This document shows, piece after piece, positions 7,334 to 15,186 of a stretch of DNA of 64,000 nt (positions are counted from its first letter, which is position 1; each line of letters begins with the position of its first letter). The translations under genes and the position numbers were made by a program. The notes beneath the pieces are model-generated. The model saw nothing but the letters and a program-made list of their open reading frames with translations, was not told the origin of the DNA and ran no database searches. The DNA is from Actinoplanes xinjiangensis. Its GTDB lineage: Bacteria > Actinomycetota > Actinomycetes > Mycobacteriales > Micromonosporaceae. Location of the stretch: NCBI RefSeq assembly GCF_003148685.1, contig NZ_QGGR01000006.1, forward strand, positions 1 to 64,000, read 5' to 3'.

Positions 7334-8133
7334 TGACGTTGCACGTCGAGTCCCGCGGTGACGGTGTGCCGGTGCTGGCGCTGCACGGGTGGACGGCCGA
7401 TCACCGGCTGATGCTGGGCTGTCTGGAGCCGGTGTTCGCGGACCGGCCGGGATATCGGCGGCTCTACCCCGACCTGCCGGGCATGGGGAGATCGCCCGCG
7501 CCGCCGTCGATCGCGAGTGCCGACGATGTGCTGGCCGCCGTGCTCGACCTCGTCGACACGGTCCTCACCGACGAGCCGTTCCTGGTGGTGGGGGAGTCGT
7601 ACGGCGGATATCTGGGCCGGGCGGTGACCCGTGCACGCCGCGACCGGGTGCTGGGGCTGGCGCTGATCTGCCCGCTCGGCACGATGGTGGACCGGTCCCG
7701 TCGTACGCTGCCGGCCCGTGCCGTTCAGGTCCTGCGCCCCGACCCGTCGGCGGTCGCCGGCCTGGACGCCCGGACCGCGGAGGCGTTCACCGAGATGGCC
7801 GTGGTCCAGTCGCCGGAGACCGCCGCCCGGTTCCGTGACGAGATCATGACCGGCCTCGACGTGGCCGATCCGGTGGCGATCACCCGCATCGAGCGGAACT
7901 GGGAGTTGAGTGTCGTCCCGGAGACCGGCCCCGCCTTCACCCGGCCCACCCTGATCCTCACCGGCCGCCAGGACCAGCAGGTCGGATTCGTCGATCAGTT
8001 CGCCCTGCTGCCGCACTATCCACGGGCGACGTTCGCCGTCGTCGACGTGGCCGGCCACAACCTGCAACTCGATCAGCCGGCCCTCTTCGCGACCCTCACC
8101 CACGACTGGCTCGACCGCGTCGCATCCGGCTGA
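7333..8133 (+). CDS. Alpha/beta-fold hydrolase
   Basis: A 266-residue alpha/beta hydrolase. Visible elements are VLALHGWTAD (oxyanion-hole HG), the nucleophile elbow VVGESYGGYLGRA, the acid in LILTGRQDQQVG and the histidine in VDVAGHNLQLDQ, so the Ser-Asp-His triad is complete. There is no signal peptide, so it acts in the cytoplasm. The ATG at 7333 overlaps the stop of the preceding secreted hydrolase, so both are likely made from one mRNA. The substrate is unknown; this fold includes esterases, C-C hydrolases and haloperoxidases. Confidence 0.9.
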   Translation: MTLHVESRGDGVPVLALHGWTADHRLMLGCLEPVFADRPGYRRLYPDLPGMGRSPAPPSIASADDVLAAVLDLVDTVLTDEPFLVVGESYGGYLGRAVTRARRDRVLGLALICPLGTMVDRSRRTLPARAVQVLRPDPSAVAGLDARTAEAFTEMAVVQSPETAARFRDEIMTGLDVADPVAITRIERNWELSVVPETGPAFTRPTLILTGRQDQQVGFVDQFALLPHYPRATFAVVDVAGHNLQLDQPALFATLTHDWLDRVASG

Positions 8134-8166
8134 CGCGGTCCACTCGCCGCTGTCGGGGGGTTGCCG

Positions 8167-8550
8167 ATGGTGACCAATCTGCGCGACGCTGATCAGGTGG
8201 GAGAACCGGGTGCCCGGGCCGCGCTCGGATTCGTACGTGCCGTCGCTGTGCTCGCCTCCGACGCCGAGGTGCAGGTGGCCTGGCTGAGCAGGGTCTTCGC
8301 CGAGGGCGGGGCCGTCGTCGACGAGCTGGCGCTGGAGTTCGACCAGGGCTACCGCTCGTTGTCCACCTTCGTGTTGTACACCTGGATCGACCCCGGGGCG
8401 GTGCCCGCGCTGACCGAACTCGACCGGCAACTCGACGAGATGAGCGGCGACCACAACCGGGCACTGTGGACCGCCGAGGCGCTGGTCACCCGCCCGGAGT
8501 GGGACCGGGTCCGGTTCCTGGCCCGGGCCGCCCTGATCCTGCTGCCCTGA
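8167..8550 (+). CDS. Hypothetical protein
   Basis: A 127-residue soluble, acidic, mostly helical protein that I do not recognise. It has no signal peptide and no known motif. The ATG at 8167 is preferred over the TTG at 8161 because a GGGGGG ribosome-binding stretch lies at 8154-8160. It follows the alpha/beta hydrolase by about 30 bases on the same strand and might be the last gene of that operon. Codon usage is typical of the window, so it is probably a real gene. Confidence 0.6.
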   Translation: MVTNLRDADQVGEPGARAALGFVRAVAVLASDAEVQVAWLSRVFAEGGAVVDELALEFDQGYRSLSTFVLYTWIDPGAVPALTELDRQLDEMSGDHNRALWTAEALVTRPEWDRVRFLARAALILLP

Positions 8551-8642
8551 CTCGCCTTGCCGCCGTCGGTCCTGGGCTCGATCGTGGTGACGATCGTCGC
8601 TATCGTTTGCGGCGCCCGCTGCTTCGATCATGGGGAATGCCG

Positions 8643-9518
8643 ATGTCGTTACGCCGTTTGACCAGGCTGACGGGGCGGTGGGCACTCACCGTCATGGCGA
8701 CGGTGGCCTGGCTCGGCGCCGTCGGTGGACTGGTCCTGATCCTCGCCACCGGCACGGCGGCGTTCAGTGACCCGAGCCCGGCCCGGATGTGGGTGGTCTG
8801 GCTGCTGCTGGTGGCGGCGTGCTTCCTGAGCCTGCTGGCCGACCGGTCACGGCCGGCCGGTGTGCTGGCCCGGCACGCGGCAGCGGCCGGATGGGAGCGG
8901 ACCGCCCCGGGGAAATCGGAGTGGCCGTGGCCCGGACCCCAGTCTGGCGGGACGATCCGGGTGCGCCGGGCATGGTCCTTCACCGCGGGCGGACTCCCGG
9001 TCACCGCGGGCGATGTCCGGTGGACCGGCAGGGCGTTCGGTGGCGCGACCGACGACGCCGACGGTCAGGGCGTGGTCGTGGTGGTCCACCTGCGGGGCCG
9101 GGTGCCGTCGATGGCGTATCACGTCCCGTTCGAGCGGATCGGTGACTCACCGCTGCTCGACCGCACCGAACTGCGCAAAGCATTCCTGACCCGCCGGATC
9201 CCACCGTGGACGGTCCGGGAGCGGTGCCTGTACACCGTCGAGCCGGCGAACGGGAGCGTCACGCCGGCACTCATCGACTCCGCCGTCCGTCGCGCCCTGC
9301 TGATCGTCCGCCTGCTCGACCTCACCAGCGAAGCCGGTACCAGCGAAGCCGGTACCAGCGAAGTCCGCACGAGCGAGGCCCGTACCGGCGAGGCCGGCAA
9401 GGGCGAGATCCTTAATGGCGAGGTCCATGCCGGCGAAGCGCGTATCAACGGGGTCCGGCCCGGTACCGTGCGGCCGAAAGGGCCCCGAGCCGAGGGCGGC
9501 GCCGACACGGCCGGGTGA
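8643..9518 (+). CDS. Membrane protein with pentapeptide-like C-terminal repeats
   Basis: A 291-residue protein with two N-terminal membrane segments (about 15-37, ALTVMATVAWLGAVGGLVLI; and about 48-64, MWVVWLLLVAACFLSLLA). A soluble domain of unknown family follows, with a C-terminal tail built from nine five-residue units (TSEAG, TSEAG, TSEVR, TSEAR, TGEAG and degenerate copies, residues about 228-272). The ATG at 8643 is chosen over 8637 for better spacing to GGGG. The repeat is encoded by a 15-bp tandem array whose opposite strand also reads as pentapeptides. Function unknown. Confidence 0.6.
   Translation: MSLRRLTRLTGRWALTVMATVAWLGAVGGLVLILATGTAAFSDPSPARMWVVWLLLVAACFLSLLADRSRPAGVLARHAAAAGWERTAPGKSEWPWPGPQSGGTIRVRRAWSFTAGGLPVTAGDVRWTGRAFGGATDDADGQGVVVVVHLRGRVPSMAYHVPFERIGDSPLLDRTELRKAFLTRRIPPWTVRERCLYTVEPANGSVTPALIDSAVRRALLIVRLLDLTSEAGTSEAGTSEVRTSEARTGEAGKGEILNGEVHAGEARINGVRPGTVRPKGPRAEGGADTAG
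9324..9458 (+). repeat. 15-bp tandem array, 9 units
   Basis: Units of 15 bp beginning ACCAGCGAAGCCGGT are repeated nine times, the first two identical and the rest drifting. They sit in frame at the 3' end of the membrane-protein gene and add five residues each. The complementary strand encodes A-x-(L/F)-type pentapeptides (AGTGF, ARADF, AGLAG), the signature of pentapeptide-repeat proteins. Confidence 0.85.
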
Positions 9519-9783
9519 ACGGGGCGGTCTGAACGGTGGGAGCCGCACACGCCCGTGAGGCGCCTTGCGGTCCGGTGTCGTGACCGTGTCGCGGGGTAGT
9601 CGTGGGCGGTGTGGGTGCGGTTGTCGGCGGGCGTGGCCCGTACAAGATCAATGAAAACGATCGTGAGCTGGCCGGAGTCGGTGACAGGGGTGCTGACCTG
9701 GGGTTTGGTGATCTGTGACACGGGTGCCTGGCTCCGGTTGTAAGGGGTCGGGCGTGCTACGGTCCGGATGGGAGGACGCCACG
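9519..9783. promoter_or_regulatory. Intergenic region with direct repeats upstream of the radical SAM gene
   Basis: No gene is evident here. GTGACAGGGGTGC (9681-9693) recurs as GTGACACGGGTGC (9715-9727), a 34-bp phased direct repeat. A -10-like TACGGT lies at 9758-9763 and a GGAGG ribosome-binding site at 9772-9776, 7 bases before the ATG. A repeat about one helical turn times three apart, just upstream of a promoter, suggests an activator site; no regulator is identified. Confidence 0.4.
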
Positions 9784-11091
9784 ATGCAGACGCGTACGGA
9801 TCTCATCGAAGATCTGATGGGACGGTTCCCACACATCCCGCGCGAGGCGGTGATCAAGGAAGACCTGCTGCGAGGCGGGCTGGCGTTCGACGATTCGGCG
9901 CTCACCGACAATGAGAACGGTGATGTGAAGCCGAAGTCGTATTTCATCTTCTCGTTCGATCACCGCACGCTGCCGGAGCTGGGGGAGGCGGCGCTGCGGC
10001 GGCCGCCGGAGGAGATCGTGCTGACCGGGGGGCCCTACGGCCTGCGGCGCACCGTGGTCTCGGTCCGGGTCAACCCGGCCTCGCCGTACCGGGTGAAGCC
10101 GTCCGACGACGGCCGGCTGATGCTGTTCCTGGACGGGAAGCCGATCGCCGATGTCGGGCTGCCGCCGATGCCCGATTACTACCGGCACACGCTGGAGGGC
10201 GGCAAGCAGATCATGGAGGTGGCACCCACCATCCAGTGGGGCTATCTGATCTATCTGACCGTGTTCCGGGTCTGTCAGTATTTCGGCGCCAAAGAGGAGT
10301 GCCAGTACTGCGACATCAACCACAACTGGCGTCAGCACAAGGCGGCCGGGCGGCCCTACACCGGCGTCAAGCCGGTCGACGAGGTGCTCGAAGCGCTCGC
10401 GATCATCGACAAATATGACACCGCGAAGACGTCGCAGGCCTACACGCTGACCGGCGGCAGTGTCACCAGCAAGGTCGACGGGCTGGCCGAGGCCGACTTC
10501 TACGGGCGCTATGCGCAGGCCATCGAGGAGCGGTTCCCGGGCCGGTGGATCGGCAAGGTCGTCGCGCAGGCACTGCCGAAAGAGGACGTCCAGCGCTTCT
10601 ACGACTACGGCATCCGCATCTACCACCCCAACTTCGAGGTGTGGGACAAGCGGCTGTTCGAGCTGTACTGCCCCGGTAAAGAGCGTTATGTGGGCCGCGC
10701 CGAATGGCACCGGCGCATTCTCGAATCGGCCGAGATCTTCGGGCCGCGCAACGTGATCCCCAACTTCGTGGCCGGCGTGGAGATGGCGGAGCCGTTCGGT
10801 TTCCGGACCGTGGACGAGGCGATCGAGTCGACCACCGAGGGCCTGCAATATTTCATGTCCCGGGGCATTCTGCCGCGCTTCACCACCTGGTGCCCGGAGC
10901 CGACGACGCCGCTCGGTAAGTCGAATCCGGAGGGCGCTCCCCTGGAGTACCACATCCGGCTCCTGGAGGCGTACCGCGCGACCATGGAGGCCAACGGACT
11001 GAGCAGTCCGCCCGGCTACGGCGCGCCCGGCGCCGGCAACGCCGTCTTCTCGGTGAGCTCGTTCATGGATACTCTGCCAGCCGCCGAATGA
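9784..11091 (+). CDS. Radical SAM protein with atypical Cx8Cx2C cluster motif
   Basis: A 435-residue radical S-adenosylmethionine enzyme. The likely 4Fe-4S ligands are in CQYFGAKEECQYCDIN (about residues 171-186), spaced Cx8Cx2C rather than the common Cx3Cx2C, followed by YTLTGGSVTS, which resembles the GGE SAM-binding motif. An N-terminal domain of about 150 residues precedes the barrel, and the C-terminus has a conserved-looking CPEPTTPLGKS segment. There is no SPASM domain with extra cysteines. The substrate and reaction are unknown to me. It is convergent with an XRE-cupin regulator, with a strong terminator hairpin between the two. Confidence 0.8.
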   Translation: MQTRTDLIEDLMGRFPHIPREAVIKEDLLRGGLAFDDSALTDNENGDVKPKSYFIFSFDHRTLPELGEAALRRPPEEIVLTGGPYGLRRTVVSVRVNPASPYRVKPSDDGRLMLFLDGKPIADVGLPPMPDYYRHTLEGGKQIMEVAPTIQWGYLIYLTVFRVCQYFGAKEECQYCDINHNWRQHKAAGRPYTGVKPVDEVLEALAIIDKYDTAKTSQAYTLTGGSVTSKVDGLAEADFYGRYAQAIEERFPGRWIGKVVAQALPKEDVQRFYDYGIRIYHPNFEVWDKRLFELYCPGKERYVGRAEWHRRILESAEIFGPRNVIPNFVAGVEMAEPFGFRTVDEAIESTTEGLQYFMSRGILPRFTTWCPEPTTPLGKSNPEGAPLEYHIRLLEAYRATMEANGLSSPPGYGAPGAGNAVFSVSSFMDTLPAAE

Positions 11092-11147
11092 CCGGGGCGT
11101 GACCTGATCCGGCCGTTTCGGTCGGTGGCCCGAACTAAGTGGCGAAT

Positions 11148-11185
11148 TGCCGTTCCGGCACCTTTCTCAAGGTGTCGGAGCGGCA
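11148..11185. terminator. Bidirectional terminator hairpin
   Basis: A 17-bp stem (11148-11164 with 11169-11185, including two G-T pairs) closes a TCTC loop between the convergent radical SAM and XRE-cupin genes. T runs flank it on the plus strand (TTTC after the stem). Its length and central position fit termination of both transcripts. Confidence 0.8.
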
Positions 11186-11208
11186 TTTCCCGTTGGGCGG
11201 CACTCTGA

Positions 11209-11799
11209 TCAGGCGTCGTCCCGCTGTGTGGTCGAGCGGGCGCGGACGTGCATCCGCTCGCCCTGGCGGCCCAGAATGCTGATGATCTCGACGGCGTGCT
11301 CACCGGTGCTGCCGAACCAGTGCGGCAGCCGGGTGTCGAACTCGGCCGCCTCGCCGGGGCCGATCACGAAGTCGTGGTCACCGAGGACCAGCCGTAGCCG
11401 CCCGGACAACACGTACAGCCACTCGTAGCCCTCGTGGGTCCGCGGCTCCGGCTCGGTCTGGTCGGCCGGAATGATGACCTTCCAGGCCTGCAACGACCCG
11501 GCGTGCGGGGTCAGCGGCAGCACGATGCGCCCGTTGACCCGGCGCGGTACCGGCCGGACCCGGGGATCGGCGATCTGCGGCGCCCCGATCAGCTCGTCGA
11601 TCGGCACCCGGTGCGCCTGGGCGATCGGCAGCAGCAGTTCGAGGCTCGGTTTCCGCTGACCGCTCTCCAGCCGGGACAGGGTGCTCTTGGAGATCCCGGT
11701 CGTCTCGGCGAGCGCGGTCAGGGTGACGTTGCGCTGGGTGCGCAGTCGCCGGAGCCGGGGTCCCACCTCGGCCAGTGCGGCCGTGATCGCTTGTTCCAC
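11209..11799 (-). CDS. XRE-family regulator with C-terminal cupin
   Basis: A 196-residue regulator. The HTH-XRE domain spans about 8-65 (RLRRLRTQRNVTLTALAETT, then GISKSTLSRLESGQRKPSLE) and the cupin domain about 110-180 (HEGYEWLYVLSGRLRLVLGD, with HWF near the end). Such proteins sense small metabolites through the cupin. The GTG at 11799 is chosen because the palindrome GGCAA-N6-TTGCC lies 31 bases upstream, the same distance at which it precedes the divergent flavoprotein start. An ATG at 11847 would place the operator inside the coding sequence. Autoregulation is likely. Confidence 0.88.
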   Translation of the reverse strand: MEQAITAALAEVGPRLRRLRTQRNVTLTALAETTGISKSTLSRLESGQRKPSLELLLPIAQAHRVPIDELIGAPQIADPRVRPVPRRVNGRIVLPLTPHAGSLQAWKVIIPADQTEPEPRTHEGYEWLYVLSGRLRLVLGDHDFVIGPGEAAEFDTRLPHWFGSTGEHAVEIISILGRQGERMHVRARSTTQRDDA

Positions 11800-11829
11800 C
11801 CGCCCATTGCACCCACCTGTTCCCGGATC

Positions 11830-11845
11830 GGCAACCCGCTTTGCC
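11830..11845. promoter_or_regulatory. Operator GGCAA-N6-TTGCC, XRE side
   Basis: A 5-bp inverted repeat, GGCAA CCCGCT TTGCC, lies 31 bases before the GTG start of the XRE-cupin gene. An identical half-site arrangement occurs at 12010-12025 upstream of the divergent gene. The shared site strongly suggests a common binding protein, most simply the XRE-cupin regulator itself. Confidence 0.6.
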
Positions 11846-11918
11846 ATTTCTGCGACACGCGCCACCGTCATCGCGCCCCGGTCACAGCGGCCCCGGCATC
11901 GATGTGCCCCACCGCACC

Positions 11919-11967
11919 GTCGCCCGTCGCCCGTCGCCCGTTGCCCGTTGCCTGTCGCCCGCCGCCC
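11919..11967 (+). repeat. 7-bp tandem repeat (GTCGCCC)7
   Basis: Seven consecutive 7-mers: three GTCGCCC, one GTTGCCC, one GTTGCCT, GTCGCCC and GCCGCCC. They occupy the divergent intergenic region between the two shared operators. A period of 7 in a promoter region could vary in copy number by slippage and so change promoter spacing. Confidence 0.85.
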
Positions 11968-12009
11968 GGCGGCCGCGTTCACCGTCCCGGGCTCCGGATT
12001 CCCGGAAAC

Positions 12010-12025
12010 GGCAACAATGATTGCC
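12010..12025. promoter_or_regulatory. Operator GGCAA-N6-TTGCC, flavoprotein side
   Basis: GGCAA CAATGA TTGCC lies 31 bases before the ATG at 12057, with an extra C/G pair on the outside. It matches the site upstream of the XRE-cupin gene, both in sequence and in distance to the start codon. Confidence 0.6.
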
Positions 12026-12056
12026 GGATGCAGGGGCCAGGCCGAGTCTTGGCCGC

Positions 12057-13025
12057 ATGAACGAATACGACGTCGTAGTGGTGGGCGGTGGCGCTGCCGG
12101 ACTGAGCGCCGCCCTGGTCCTGACCCGGGCCCGGCGCCGGGTCGCGGTGATCGACGCGGGCCGGCCCCGCAACGCACCGGCCGCCCACATGCACGGATAC
12201 CTGTCCCGCGACGGCATGCCGCCGGCCGACTTCCTCGCCGCGGGCCGGGCCGAGGTGACGGGATACGGCGGCCACATGATCACCGGCACGGTCCGCGAGA
12301 TCACCCCGACGGCCCCGGCGGGGGACACCGGCTTCCGGGTCCGCCTGGCCGACGGCGGGTTGCTCCTCGCGCGGCGGGTCGTCGTGGCCACCGGCCTGCG
12401 CGACGAGCTCCCGGACATCCCCGGACTCGCCGACCGGTGGGGCCGCGACGTGCTGCACTGCCCGTACTGCCACGGCTACGAGGTTCGCGACCGCCCACTG
12501 GGCGTGCTCGGCGGCACCCCGGAGACCGTCGGGCACGCCCTGCTGATCCGGCAGTGGTCGGACGACGTGGCCTTCTTCTCCCACGCTTATGAATTGACCG
12601 CCGACGAACGGCAGCGGCTCACCGCCCGGGGCATCCGCATCGTCGAGGGCGCCGTGACCCGTCTGGTCATCGACGGTGACCGGCTGGCCGGCATCGAACT
12701 CGACCGGGCGAGCGTGGTCGCCCCGCACGCCCTCTTCGTCCGTCCTCGGCTCGTCCCCGCCGACGGTCTTCTCACCGCACTGAACGCCGTCGTCGTCGAC
12801 GCCCGCACGGGACGCACCGACGTCCCCGGAGTGTGGGCGGCCGGGAACGCCGTCGATCCCCGCGCCCAGGTGATCACCGCGGCGGGCGCCGGGTCGGCCG
12901 CCGCGATCGACCTGAACGCGGATCTGGTCGACGAGGACGTCCGCGCCGCCCTGCCGTTCTCGGCGGCCCAGGAACGTGAGGTCGCCGCCATCCTCGCTTC
13001 CGTCACCTTCGCACACCAGGAGTAA
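12057..13025 (+). CDS. Thioredoxin-reductase-like NAD(P)/FAD oxidoreductase
   Basis: A 322-residue flavoprotein of the thioredoxin-reductase family. The FAD-binding motif is VVVVGGGAAGLSAALVLTRA (residues 5-24), ATG-type closure is VVVATGLRDELPDIPG, and the redox motif CPYC lies in HCPYCHGYEVRDRPLGVLGG. The second Rossmann motif (GVLGGTPETV) is weaker than usual. The C-terminal VPGVWAAGNAVDP is the second FAD motif. It could reduce a thioredoxin-like partner or act as a monooxygenase-like oxidase, as in gliotoxin-type loci. The ATG follows the shared operator, and a small membrane protein is cotranscribed 5 bases downstream. Confidence 0.92.
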   Translation: MNEYDVVVVGGGAAGLSAALVLTRARRRVAVIDAGRPRNAPAAHMHGYLSRDGMPPADFLAAGRAEVTGYGGHMITGTVREITPTAPAGDTGFRVRLADGGLLLARRVVVATGLRDELPDIPGLADRWGRDVLHCPYCHGYEVRDRPLGVLGGTPETVGHALLIRQWSDDVAFFSHAYELTADERQRLTARGIRIVEGAVTRLVIDGDRLAGIELDRASVVAPHALFVRPRLVPADGLLTALNAVVVDARTGRTDVPGVWAAGNAVDPRAQVITAAGAGSAAAIDLNADLVDEDVRAALPFSAAQEREVAAILASVTFAHQE

Positions 13026-13030
13026 TCGCC

Positions 13031-13255
13031 ATGTCGCATCAATCGAGCCGTCACCAGATGGCCGTCATGATCTGGATCGCTGTCGCCCCGACCCTCATCG
13101 TCCTCCAGTTGGTCCTCGGTGATCTGCTGCGAGACGCGCCGGTGGTGCTGCGCACCCTGATCACGGCCACGATCGCGGTGCCGATCGTGGTCTACGGTCT
13201 GCTGCCGCTCCTCCAGCGCGCCCGGGCCCGGCTGGTTCCGGGCGGCCGGGCCTGA
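13031..13255 (+). CDS. Small two-helix membrane protein
   Basis: A 74-residue protein with two predicted membrane helices (about 10-30, MAVMIWIAVAPTLIVLQLVL; and about 40-60, LRTLITATIAVPIVVYGLLP) and a basic C-terminal tail. The ATG lies 5 bases after the flavoprotein stop, so it is cotranscribed and probably regulated by the same operator. I do not recognise a function; similar small proteins accompany redox or monooxygenase genes in actinomycetes (inference). Confidence 0.75.
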   Translation: MSHQSSRHQMAVMIWIAVAPTLIVLQLVLGDLLRDAPVVLRTLITATIAVPIVVYGLLPLLQRARARLVPGGRA

Positions 13256-13286
13256 GCCGGAGACCACGAGGAGCGGGCGCCGCCCG

Positions 13287-13766
13287 TCAGCGGGGGCCCA
13301 GGCCGGTGCGCCCGTCGATCAGCTCGCGGGCGGCGTCCAGGTGGCCCGCATGCCGGGCGGTCTCCTCGATCATGTGCAGGATGATCGAGCGCAGGTCGGT
13401 GGTCTGGGCGGCGAGCACCTCGTCCTCATGCTTCCCGGCGGGCGCCGCGTCCAGCGGCGTTTCCGCGATCAGCTCGTCGGACACCGCACACACCTGCCGG
13501 TAGAAGTCGAGCACCGCAGCCGCCGGCCGTGGGGTGACGAACGACAAGCCGTCGTCACCCCACGGGGGCGGCGAACAGGACCCGGTCAGCACGGTCTGGA
13601 ACCAGTGCCGCTCGGCGTCCCCCAGATGCTCGATCAACCCGATCGGCGTCCACCCGGACGGCAGCACCGCCGTGTGCAGCGCAGCCTCGTCGAGCCCGCC
13701 GATGATCGCCACGACGCTGGCTCGCTGGTAACCCAGATACGCCTGTAGAACGGCCTTCTCCGTCAT
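13287..13766 (-). CDS. DinB-family (DUF664) protein
   Basis: A 159-residue four-helix DinB-fold protein. The metal-binding histidines typical of the fold are visible in IGLIEHLGDAERHWF and in MIEETARHAGHLDAAREL. DinB proteins of this type include bacillithiol/mycothiol-dependent S-transferases; the exact role here is unknown. The ATG at 13766 lies 11 bases after the stop of the VOC gene on the same strand, so the two probably form an operon, perhaps in thiol- or metal-dependent detoxification. Confidence 0.88.
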   Translation of the reverse strand: MTEKAVLQAYLGYQRASVVAIIGGLDEAALHTAVLPSGWTPIGLIEHLGDAERHWFQTVLTGSCSPPPWGDDGLSFVTPRPAAAVLDFYRQVCAVSDELIAETPLDAAPAGKHEDEVLAAQTTDLRSIILHMIEETARHAGHLDAARELIDGRTGLGPR

Positions 13767-13777
13767 GGGCCCGGACG

Positions 13778-14173
13778 CTACCCGGCACCTCCGACATTTC
13801 TGAGCGCCGCCGGGTTCTGCACGAGTTCGAAGACGGTGCCGTCCGGCGCCCGGAAGTGCTGCCATCGATAGCCACCGCCACCGTCCTCCACCGGCCCGAT
13901 CAGTTCGATCCCCGCTTCCCGCAGCTCGGCGGCCGCCGCGGCGACGTCGTCGACGAGCAACCCGGCGACGACCTTCTCCCGGGCGAACTGCTCCGGCGGG
14001 TCGTCGGCGCCGGCTCCGAAGATCTCCACCTTGCCGCCGTCGGGCAGCCCGAAGACGGCGAAGTCGGGCCGTTCGGTGTCGAGCCGCAACCCGGCCACGT
14101 CGGCGAAGAAGTCCCGCATCCCCTGGTAGGAGTCGGTCTTCACGCCGACCCACGAAATCCCGTACACGCGCAT
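13778..14173 (-). CDS. VOC-family (glyoxalase-like) protein
   Basis: A 131-residue vicinal-oxygen-chelate protein made of two beta-alpha-beta-beta-beta modules: ISWVGVKTDSYQGMRDFFAD and, in the second half, GLLVDDVAAAAAELREAGIE ending in WQHFRAPDGTVFELVQ. A histidine and glutamate in the last strand pair could bind metal. The family covers glyoxalases, dioxygenases and antibiotic-binding proteins; the substrate is unknown. It is the first gene of a probable two-gene operon with the DinB-like gene. Confidence 0.9.
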   Translation of the reverse strand: MRVYGISWVGVKTDSYQGMRDFFADVAGLRLDTERPDFAVFGLPDGGKVEIFGAGADDPPEQFAREKVVAGLLVDDVAAAAAELREAGIELIGPVEDGGGGYRWQHFRAPDGTVFELVQNPAALRNVGGAG

Positions 14174-14316
14174 CGCCCCAGCATCCGACGTGAAGTCCGG
14201 TTCAGGTCAAGCCGCGGCCCGGGCACCGCGCACGCCGGGGATCACCGCCGTTCCGGCACGTTCGGCGAGATTCCGCCGTTCCTCGCCGAAACGGCCGGAC
14301 GGGTATCGTCTGCGGG

Positions 14317-15186
14317 GTGAGAAGTCGTCAGTTCGCGCTGGTCCGGGCGGATCTGGAGGATGCGGTCTGCCCGGTGCCCGACGATCTGGCCGCCACGGTC
14401 GCCGGCCGGGATTCGGTCACCGTCGTCATCGAGCACCGGACGCTGGGGCTCACCCCGGCCCGGGAGTCGTTCGAGGCGGCCACCGTCCAGGAGCCCGGCC
14501 TCCAGCTGACCGGGATCGCCTGGCCGGCGGATGTGCGCCCGGGCGTGCTGGTCACCGTGGCCTGGCGTCCGTCGGAGGAGTATGTGGTGGTCAGGACCAC
14601 GGCCCTGGACGAGCCGCTGCGGGTGGACGGCGTCGACTACTACCACCACTACGACCCGAGAGTGATCACCCGCGAGTTCGATCCGGGTGTCTCCAACCGG
14701 GGGCAGGTGCTGAAGGCGGTCCGCCGGCTGGGCCGGGTCTTCGACGACGGTTCGGCGGTCTTCCCGGAGGCGGAGCTGCCCGCCCACTGCGGTCTGGGCC
14801 GTGGCAAGAAGGGCACGTTCCTGCTGCGTAACGCCGTCGACCAGTTGCTCCGCGAGGGGTATGTCACCCGTGTCACGGGCAGCACCGGCCCGGACGGCGA
14901 GCTGAACTATCCGGCCGTCGACGGCGAGGACCGTGTGGACCTGCTGTTCTACGCCCCACTGGTGGAGGAGGCCACGCTGCCGGGTGAGTCCGGTGGGGAC
15001 GGTCACGGCGACGCCGGTGACCGCCGTGACCACTGGGTGAACGGGTTCGTCCGCCGTCTACCACCCGGCGCGCACGCGTCGAAGAGGCAGCTGACCCTGC
15101 ACCAGAAGGCGCTGGAGAAGGAACAGATCGACGGTTTCACCCTGGAACCGGGTTACACCTTCGTGAAACGCCATCACCGGGGATAG
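14317..15186 (+). CDS. Hypothetical protein, conserved-looking
   Basis: A 289-residue soluble protein that I do not recognise. A beta-rich N-terminal half (RPGVLVTVAWRPSEEYVVV) is followed by a region resembling a winged helix (GRGKKGTFLLRNAVDQLLRE, GYVTRVTG) and a Lys-rich C-terminus. It has no signal peptide or membrane segment. The GTG at 14317 follows a GCGGGG stretch. Its last 13 bases overlap the convergent neighbour. A DNA- or nucleotide-binding role is possible but unproven. Confidence 0.65.
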   Translation: MRSRQFALVRADLEDAVCPVPDDLAATVAGRDSVTVVIEHRTLGLTPARESFEAATVQEPGLQLTGIAWPADVRPGVLVTVAWRPSEEYVVVRTTALDEPLRVDGVDYYHHYDPRVITREFDPGVSNRGQVLKAVRRLGRVFDDGSAVFPEAELPAHCGLGRGKKGTFLLRNAVDQLLREGYVTRVTGSTGPDGELNYPAVDGEDRVDLLFYAPLVEEATLPGESGGDGHGDAGDRRDHWVNGFVRRLPPGAHASKRQLTLHQKALEKEQIDGFTLEPGYTFVKRHHRG

